Shown: piece by piece, positions 55,321 through 64,000 of the stretch
Position numbering within the stretch: position 1 is the first letter of the stretch
Layout of the letters: the number at the start of each line of letters is the position of its first letter
NCBI GenBank assembly: GCA_963573385.1
Contig: CAUYLG010013823.1
Coordinates: 22,590-86,589 of the forward strand
Length of the DNA stretch: 64,000 nt
Origin: Cacajao melanocephalus
Taxonomy: Eukaryota; Chordata; Mammalia; Primates; Pitheciidae
Direction of reading: 5' to 3'
Made by a program: the position numbers and the translations under genes
The notes under the pieces: model-generated
What the model was told of the DNA's origin: nothing
The model's input: the letters and a program-made list of their open reading frames with translations, nothing else
The model's database searches: none

Positions 55321-57737
55321 CTGAAGAGAAAAGAAAAATGGCCTATGTAAAACCACATGTAATAAACAATGAATAGCCCCTATTTCTAAACATGTTCATC
55401 AAAGACTCTTACCAACCAAACCAATTACCTAAATGAACAAAAATACGTACTCTACCCCAAACAAAAATTTTTCTTGTAACCAACAGAAAAATGCTGTTGC
55501 AAATGCATAAGGATTGTAATGTATTCCTAATGAATTAACAAGGCTAAATTTAATAATCAGTGCTCAATTTTTTAAAAACCTCTCAAAATTCTGCAATTAA
55601 AACCACTTAGAATCTTTATCCAGGCCACATGTTGTGGTATTCCAATTAAAATTTTGACTCCAGATAACAAATTAATGTTCCCACTGATACCAAATTATTT
55701 TTAACAAGAAAAGGCTAATAATATTTAAAATTCATTTAAGATATCCATATACTCAAAAACCTACTGAAGTTATGTTTTCCTTAGAGTTAATACAGTTCCT
55801 ACCTCAAAGTTAGAGGTTCATTAAGTGCACAGAAAATGAGTAATCTTGAGAATAAGTTCAAATATAAAAATCAAATTTAAAAAAGTGACCACTGAGAATG
55901 ATGCTTCTGGTAAAAGAGTAAGATCCTACCAGACTGATTCTACTTAGGAAATATCTATAACATTTGGACGTAATATAAAAAGCAGTAAAAACCCATGAAT
56001 GCATTCCTTGAAAGACACAAATTACCAAAATAGACTGAAGAAAAAGCCGTGATATATTTATAAATAAATTGAATTTTTAATTAAAAACCTTCCCACAAAA
56101 CTCTGGGCAAAAGGAAACAGTATTAATACTATACAAACTCTTCCAGAAAATAGAGGAGGTAACATGTTCTCATTCATTTTGATGAGGCCAGTATTATCCT
56201 GATTTTAAAACCAAACAGACATTGTACACAAAGACAAACTAACATCACTCATGAATGCAGATGAAACATTATTAAATGGAATACAGCAAAATCCAAGAAA
56301 TGCAAGGATGGTATATGAAAATAAAATTCACTATACTCATGGAAGGAAGGAGAAAAACATATGATCATCTCAATAGATTCAGAAAAAGCATCTGACCAAA
56401 TTGTGACATCGATTCATGATAAAAATTGCTAGTAAAGCAAAACAGAAATAAGAACTTCCTCCTGGAAATAGTAAAGGGGAAAAACAACACCACAAGGCAA
56501 AAACTTCAACTTACAGCTAACATCACGTGTGATGGCGAAAAACTAAATATTTTCCCCTCTAAAATTAGGAACAATGCAATGCCCTTATCACTTCTGGTCA
56601 ACATTGTACTGAAGATCTTAGCCAGTGCATTCAGACAAAAAAAAAAGAACTAAAAGCATGAAGATTAGACCAACTATAATTACTCCCAAGCAGCATGACT
56701 GTGTATGTAGAAAATTCTAAGGAATCAAAAAAGCTACTAATAAATGAATTTATCGAAGTCTTAGTATACAAGATCAATATATTTTTAAAAATCTATTGCA
56801 TTCCTGTATAAGAATTAGAAAATATTTTTTACACATTCCATTTATAATAACAAAAAAATACCTTTTGTCACGAATTTAACAAAAGCTATGCAAGGCCCGT
56901 CCAATGAAAACTATACAACACTGCAAAAGTAAACTACAACTCAAATAAATAAAGAAATAAACCAGGTTCACAGATTCAAAGACTCAATAGTTAAGACTGC
57001 AGTTCTCCCCTATATATTCAATAAAATCTGACCTATAGATTCAATACAATCCCAATCAAAATTATAGGTTTAGAAAAAATTGACAAGCTGAATTAAAATG
57101 TATATGAAAAGGCAAAGAACCTAGCCAACATAACTTTTTTTAAAAAAAAACATACTGGAAGAATTCTACCTATTTTCAAAATTTACTATACAGCTATACT
57201 AATCAAGACAGTGTGGTACTGGCATAAGAGCAGATATATATACATTGGTGAAAGATTATAAACAATTATAAACAAAATACCCAATTTGAAAATGGTTGAA
57301 AGATTTCAATAGACATATCACAAAAGAAAATATGTAAGTGACACATGAAAAGATCCATTACTAGTCATCAGAGAAATGACAATTAAAATGAGATAGTACT
57401 ACACACCCACTAGAATACAGAAGTGTGACGGTGCTAAGTGTTGATAATGACACAGAACATTGTTGGCGGCAATGCAAGATGGTCGGTGTAGTCACTCTGA
57501 AAAAGTCTGGCAGTTTCTTACAAAGTTGAACATATACTTACCATACAACCCAGCACCCTCATTCCTAGTTACTTGTTCAAGACAAAAAAAAAAATATGCT
57601 CATACAGTTTTGTATGTGAATATTCACAGCAACATTATTCATAATAGCTAAAAATTAGAAATAACCTAAACTTCCGTAACACAGATTTTGATACATCCAT
57701 ACTACAGAAGACTGTTCAGCAATAAAAAGGAAAAAAG

Positions 57738-58432
<695 letters not shown>

Positions 58433-58702
58433 CTAGAAAAGGCAAAACTACAGTTACAGAAAAGCAGACCAATGACTGCCCGGGGTTGAGTTGAGGAGAG
58501 GACAGATTACAAAAGAGAACAAGGAAGCTTTACAAAGGTGATAAAAATGTTCTATACTGTGATTGTAGCAGTAGTTATACATCTGTATGCAATTACAAAA
58601 ATTCATCAAACTGTACACTTAAAATGAATAAATGTTATTTCATGTAAACTACAGCTCAATAAAGCCGGAGAGAAATGCAAAACTATGAATAAGGGTACTT
58701 AC

Positions 58703-58799
58703 AGGTCTCGCTTATTAAAGCAGAACAACACTCCCAGAAGAGTTGTCAATAGGAATGCTAAGCAAACAGGCACAACTATGGCTTCAATTTCTCCTTGAG
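58703..58799 (-). CDS. IL6ST: IL6ST exon: transmembrane helix
   Basis: The complement reads ...ttttag|CTCAAGGAGAAATT and ends GAGACCT|gtaagt. The translation is (A)QGEIEAIVVPVCLAF followed by LLTTLLGVLFCFNKRD, a 22-residue hydrophobic helix and the basic N-K-R stop-transfer. Phases are 1 in and 2 out; length 97 bp is not a multiple of 3. The acceptor's pyrimidine tract is an uninterrupted run of 23 T (58802-58824 on the complement). An L1 3' end lies about 28 bases beyond the donor. The sequence is identical to human gp130 as remembered. Confidence 0.96.
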
Positions 58800-58801
58800 C
58801 T

Positions 58802-58824
58802 AAAAAAAAAAAAAAAAAAAAAAA
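58802..58824. repeat. A23 homopolymer (T23 at the gp130 TM-exon acceptor)
   Basis: Twenty-three A on plus, directly before the minus-strand acceptor AG at 58800-58801. It is the pyrimidine tract for the TM exon. Confidence 0.97.
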
Positions 58825-59714
58825 GTGTGATGAGAAATAATTGTTGACACATGCACTAAGGAGATATAATACAATCTTTTTTTTTTTTTTTTTAAAGTCT
58901 TTTCAGACTTGATGTTTTTTTACCCTCCTCTCTCCTTGGTAAATCACATCCCAACCATTTATGTCTTACGCAGTAACCTGGCCACACAGCATAAAATATA
59001 TGTTGGTTGGGGGATAAAAATGATCAGTGAATTGGGTATTAGAGCTTTCAAACATAACCATTTGTAACATTTATGATCTGCATTCAGTAAAATCTTAGTA
59101 AAAGTTTATCTCTGAGTTCTAATACTGTATAACAGAAAAATTATGTCAGAACAAATTAATACTGGGTAAAATGGAAAAGCTATAAAAACATAATTGAACT
59201 ATAAATTTAACCTTCTAAAAGAAATAAAAATGCAACTCTCAGAATTTTAAAGAGTTATTTACCATTTTCCAAAAAGATGATGTATCTGATACAGGGCTAA
59301 GAAATTTAGGAGATGCTCAATGGGCACAAGGAGTGGCACAAGTAGGAATAAACTAAAAAGTAACCAAGCCTAAGATTCCTAAATACCACACAAATCCTCA
59401 TCTGCATTTAAAAGAGGACTTGCTCATCAAATGAATCACTAATTGGGATAATACTGGAGATTTAAAAAATCTCCAATATTAATTCTTAAAACAAACTTTC
59501 CTGATGGTTGTTTCTGGTTAATTTTGAATTTTAATTAGTCTTTTACAGGAAAAATGTATGAAAGTAATATTGCAGCCATATACTACTCACTTAATTTTAT
59601 CCTTCCACCACACACATCCCTTTGTAACTACCATCCTATGAAACTCAGAAGAAATCAAGAATTCAGATAAATGCCTGAAAATAAACTATGGGTTGGCAAA
59701 TATTCTTAAATACT
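58825..59714. other. IL6ST intron, no recognised element
   Basis: Unique AT-rich sequence with a T17 run near 58877-58893. Confidence 0.5.
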
Positions 59715-59805
59715 ATGCATCATATGTATGTATATATGTGTGTATATACATGTATTTATGTGTGTACATATATTGATATGTGTATGTATGTGGGTATATA
59801 AAATG
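59715..59805. repeat. (TG/TA)n microsatellite
   Basis: About 90 bases of mixed tgta/tata/tgtg repeats. Confidence 0.9.
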
Positions 59806-59849
59806 CCAACTCTAATTTAGGCAGAAACTTTTATTAAACAGCTACTTTT

Positions 59850-59990
59850 GTGTTTTCAAGCCCCCAGGCCTTTGCTCATGCTGCTCTCTAAAGTGCCACC
59901 TTCTTCCTACTTGTCCACATCTTAACTCAAGGCTCAAGTATTATCTCCATAAAACCTCCTTTGAAGGTAAAATTACCCGCTACTGATATA
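59850..59990 (+). repeat. L2 3'-end fragment
   Basis: L2-like: ggcctttgctcatgctgctc, ctcaaggctcaagtattatc, aaaacctcctttgaagg. Confidence 0.6.
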
Positions 59991-60335
59991 TTTAAATTCC
60001 TCCTCTCTTTACTGTCTACATACTCCACTGGTTCTGCTTTTTTTGATTTACTTATGCAAAATTTCTTCAACAAAGCTGTAAGGTCCTTGTTGGCAAGACT
60101 CATGCCATGTCAAGAAGACATAATGGATCCATGAGACTATAGAGAATTAAAAAAAAGGTTATGAATACTAGTAAGTATAATTTTTTTGAAAAAAAGATAT
60201 ACAGAGAAAAGACTAAAAGGATAAATATACAAATATTTTTGAGGAAAGGATTAGGACTAATTTTTCTTCCTCTCTACATATTACTGTGCAGTCTAAATTC
60301 TCTGTAACAAACACTTTTATATTTAAAAAATTTTA

Positions 60336-60628
60336 GGCTAATCATGGTGGCTCATGCCTGTAATCCAGCACTCCGGGGGGCTAGGGCAGGAGGACTGAGG
60401 CCAGGAGTTCAAAACCAGCCTGGGCAACATAGTGAGATTCCCATCTCTACCAAAAAAAAAATTTTAAACTAGCTGGGAACGGTGGGCCTACCAGTAATCT
60501 TAGCTACTTGGGAAGCTGATGCAGGAGGACCGCTCAAGCCCAGGAATTTGAGGTTACAGTGAGCTATGACTGCACCACTGCACTTCAGCCTGGGAGACAG
60601 AGCAAGACTCTGTCTCAAAATCAAAAAA
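60336..60628 (+). repeat. Old Alu SINE
   Basis: Diverged forward Alu (gctaatcatggtggctcatg) ending ctcaaaatcaaaaaac. Confidence 0.9.
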
Positions 60629-60721
60629 CATATATGGGTTTTTATGTGTATATGTATGGATACACATAGAGCTCTGTAGCTGGTCTCCACAGAAATATAT
60701 AAAATATACGTTTTTAAAGTT

Positions 60722-61008
60722 TATTTTGAGACAGAGTCTCGCTCTGCTACCCAGGCTGGAGTGCAGTGGCGTAATCTCGGCTCACTGCAACTTCCATCTC
60801 CCGCGTTCAGGCAATTTTCCTGCCTTGACCTCCTGAGTAGCTGGGATTACAGGTACCTGCCACCATGCCTGGCCAATTTTTGTATTTTTAGTAGAGATAG
60901 GGTTTCACTATGTTGGTCAAGGTGGTCTCAAACTCCTGACCTCGTGATCTGCCTGCCTCAGCCTCCCAAAGTGCTGGAATTACAGGCATGGGCCACCACG
61001 CCCGGCCC
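60722..61008 (-). repeat. Alu SINE
   Basis: Reverse Alu from tattttgagacagagtctcg to ccaccacgcccggcc, facing the Alu at 60336-60628. Confidence 0.94.
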
Positions 61009-61844
61009 TTTATTTTTTAATTTTTCTCAAGATTATGGTATAAAGTTTTATTTCAAATAATGTTCAATAGATATTAAAATGCTGCTACATGGGACAAACC
61101 TTGTCACAGTAACTACATTCATTACTGGCCCTAACAACAAAGCTCAGGATCTTTTATAATTTATGACTCATTCATTTATTTTCTCATTCAGCAACCAACA
61201 AGGCACATGGAACTTACTACTTATTCACTAAGGGTTGGCACTTGGGGGTGGGGGTTACAATTATGGTAAAATAACGTAATTTTCTATAATGATTCAAAAT
61301 ACAGTGGGAACAAGAAATGATTGTTTGCTTTAGAGAGGTTATAGAACAGCCAGATAACGAGGTGAAGACCTCACTGAGGGCAATGCACTGAGAAAAGTGA
61401 AGTTAGCACAAGGAGCTTGCAGTTGAAGAATATGATGATGAAAGGGTACACACAATCAATAGGACTTGACAGTCAGCTTACGTAAGGGGAAAAACATGAA
61501 TACATTTATTATAATCACATCTGAATTTCTGGCTTTGGCTAAGAGTTGGATGGTTATGGAACAGAACGAGGCAGGGGAAATGTATTTGGGAAGGAAAGAG
61601 GATGCTAAAGCCATGGACAGAGTTTGAATAGGCAAGTAAGAAAATAGGGTCAAGAACAGAGCTCTGGGAATACAAACCACTTAAAAGTAGAGCAAAAAAG
61701 GAGAACCAGCAAACACCAGAGAACAAGGAAACTGTGCTAGTAGAAAAATAAAAGTATGGTTAGAAAACCCAAGGGAGGAGGGAGTTTGACAGACGGAACG
61801 CCAACAGAGTCAAAAGCTGAAAAGAACAGAAAAGGCTAGAGGCA
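61009..61844. other. IL6ST intron, no recognised element
   Basis: Unique sequence; no exon of the gp130 ectodomain is visible here. Confidence 0.5.
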
Positions 61845-61940
61845 AAAAAAAAAAAAAAAAAAAAAAAAAAGTTAAAAAAATAAAAAAATAAAAAAAAAAA
61901 TTTTTAGCAGTGGGATTGAAAAAAAAAAAAATTAAAAATA
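61845..61940. repeat. A-rich low-complexity tract
   Basis: A28 followed by (A)nT and further A runs; looks like decayed poly(A) tails. Confidence 0.92.
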
Positions 61941-61947
61941 AAATAGG

Positions 61948-62232
61948 AAAGGCTGGAGGCAGTGGCTTACATCTGTAATCCCAGCACTTTGGGAGACTAA
62001 GGCAGGAGGATCACTTGAGCCTAGGAGTTTGAGACCAGCCATCTCAAAAAAAATTAGCTGGGTGTGCTGGCACTGGTCCCAGCTACTTGAGAGACTGGAG
62101 GTAGGAGGATCACTTGAGCCCAGAAGGTCAAGGCTGCAGTGTGCCATGTTCACGCCACTGAACTCCACTTGTAGCCTAGGCAACAGAGTAAGACCCTGCC
62201 TCCAAAAAAAAAACAACCAAACAAAAAAACAA
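61948..62232 (+). repeat. Alu SINE with internal deletion
   Basis: Forward Alu lacking the middle of the left monomer (ccagccatctcaaaaaaaatt junction). Confidence 0.88.
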
Positions 62233-62565
62233 AACAAAACACAAAGCAGGAAAAAGATAAAAACTAAAAAGCTTGCAGTAGATATGATGACCAAGAGGTC
62301 TTCTGAGTGACATCACAGAAGTTTCAGTGTAGGGGTGGTGCTGGAACCCCGATTTCAGTATGTTAAAGACTAAGTGGGAAGTATGAAGTGAATTGTAAAG
62401 TGGACTAGTAGTCCTTCAAGTAATTGGAGGATAGAAACCAACATACCCAAACCAGTGAAAAAAATGAACCCACTTGGAAAGATACACAAATTCACTTGGG
62501 ATTTTGAGTATAGCTGAATTTAGTCAGAAGCAGTTAATAAAATACCAAAAAGGTGAGGAATAACA

Positions 62566-62948
62566 CTTAAGTTCAGGGGTACATGTGCATATCATGCAGG
62601 ATTGTTACATAGGTATACACATACCATGGTGGTTTGCTGCATACATGCCCCTGTCACCTACATTAAGTATTTCTCCTAATGTTATCCCTCTCCAATCCCC
62701 CCACCCCCTGCTATCCCTTCCCTAGCGCCTCCACCCTGCAACATGCCCTGGTATGTGACGTTCCCCTCCCTGTGTCCACGTGTTCTCAGTTACACACCCA
62801 CTTATGAGTGAGAACATGTGGTGTTTGGTTTTCTGTTCTTGTCAGTTTGCTGAAAATGGTTTCCAGTTTCATCCATCTCCCTGCAAAGGACATGAACTCA
62901 TCCTTTTTTATAGCTGCATAGTATTCCATGGTGTATATGTGCCACTTT
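62566..62948 (-). mobile_element. 5'-truncated L1 3' end (first of two)
   Basis: Reversed L1 3' UTR and ORF2 end. The complement encodes the usual C-terminal block YTMEYYAAIKKDEFMSFAG, then stops matching at tatatgtgccac, where the poly(T) of the next L1 starts. Confidence 0.9.
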
Positions 62949-64000
62949 TTTTTTATTATTATACTTTTTAAATTCTGGGGTACATGTGCAGATCTTGCAG
63001 GATTGTTACATAGGGATACACATGCCATGGTGGTTTGCTGCCTCCATCCCCCCCTTCACCCACATTAGGTATTTCTCCTGTTATCCCTCCCCAACCTCCC
63101 CACCCCGTGCTATCGCTCCTCTAGCCACCCACCCCCACAATAGACCCCAATGTGTGATGTTCACCTCCATGTCCATGTGTTCTCATTGTTCGAGACCCAC
63201 TTATGAGAACATGCGGTGTTTGGTTTTCTGTTCTTGTGTCAGTTTGCTGAGAATTATTGTTTCCAGATTCATCCATGTTCCTGCAAAGGACATGAACTCA
63301 TCCTATTTTATGGCTGCATAGTATTCCATAGTGTATATGTGCTGTATTTTCTTTATCCAGTTTATCCTTGAGGGGCATTTGGGTTAGTTCCAAGTCTTAG
63401 CTATTGTAAACAGTACCACAATGAACATATGTGTGCATATGTCTTTATAATAGAACAATTTATAATCCTTTGAGTATATACCCAGTAATGGGATTGCTGG
63501 GTCAAATGGTATTTCTATTCCTAGATCCTTGAGGAATTGCCACACTGTCTTCCACAATGGTTGCACTAATTTACACTCCAACCAACAGTCTAAAACTGTT
63601 CCTATTTCTCCACATCCTCTCCAGCATATTGTCTCCGGATTTTTTTAATGATCACCATTCTAACTAGCGTGAGATGGTATCTCAATGTGGTTTTGATTTG
63701 CATTTCTCTAATGAACAGTGATGATGAGCATTTTTTCTATGTCTGTTGGTCCCATAAATGTCTTCTTTTGAAAAGTGTTTGTTCATATATTTTGCCCACT
63801 TTTTGATGGGGTTGTTTTCTTGTAGATTTGTTTTAGTTCTTTGTAGATTCTGGATATTAGCTCTTTGTCAGATAAATTTTTTCCCATTCTGTTGGTTGCC
63901 AGTTCACTCTAATGATTTGTTTCTTTTGCAGTGCAGTGCAGAAACTCTTAAGTTTAATTAGATCCCATTTATCTATTTTGGCTTTTGTTGCCATTGCTTT
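62949..64000 (-). mobile_element. L1 3' part (second copy), running off the window
   Basis: Begins with a T/TTA-rich tail and repeats the sequence of the first copy (ggggtacatgtgcagatctt, ccatggtggtttgctgcc). It continues further into ORF2: the complement of 63384-63581 carries the conserved blocks [16 protein letters not shown] and [13 protein letters not shown]. Contains frame breaks; not intact in the window. Confidence 0.92.

Overview
The window is primate nuclear DNA. Alu elements of several ages occur throughout (about 35 full or partial copies), together with L1, MIR, L2, hAT DNA transposons and MaLR-type LTRs. The few real exons are separated by long introns with GT-AG borders. Two cytokine-receptor genes of the gp130 family lie tail to tail, as in the human 5q11 IL31RA-IL6ST locus. 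The proteins differ from the human ones I remember: about 30 changes in roughly 180 residues of the IL31RA tail, and only about 2 in 245 residues of the gp130 tail. The source is therefore probably a non-human simian, perhaps a monkey rather than an ape; this is tentative.

Positions 1-28810 (+ strand) hold the 3' part of IL31RA: ten coding exons, 555 codons. They run from the WSXWS end of the cytokine-receptor homology module through three FnIII domains (two exons each), the transmembrane exon, the Box 1 exon and the terminal cytoplasmic exon. All reading phases fit. The first donor in the window is GC rather than GT. The frame ends at a TAG that sits 6 codons before a second in-frame stop, and those 6 codons still read almost exactly as the human C-terminus.

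Positions 28810 to about 48490 are intergenic. They hold Alus, MIRs, MER20-like and other hAT-like elements, MaLR LTRs, a 60-bp GC-rich tandem duplication and a G-rich expansion inside an Alu. I see no convincing gene there.

Positions from about 48490 to 64000 (- strand) hold the 3' part of IL6ST (gp130): a long AT-rich 3' UTR carrying one Alu, the terminal exon with the STAT3/SHP2 tyrosines, the 82-bp Box 1 exon and the 97-bp transmembrane exon. The rest is an intron filled with L1 and Alu copies. The TM and Box 1 exons of the two genes have matching phases and near-identical lengths (94/82 and 97/82 bp), which is direct evidence that they are paralogues.

Functionally, IL31RA pairs with OSMR to receive IL-31 (itch, skin inflammation). 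gp130 is the shared signalling chain for IL-6, IL-11, LIF, OSM and others. Both use a Box 1 motif for JAK binding and tail tyrosines for STAT recruitment. No new multi-gene system is evident. The strongest leads are the IL31RA tail changes (stop, tyrosine gain and loss), the GC donor, a ~190-bp inverted repeat in an IL31RA intron, and a T23 tract at the gp130 TM-exon acceptor.
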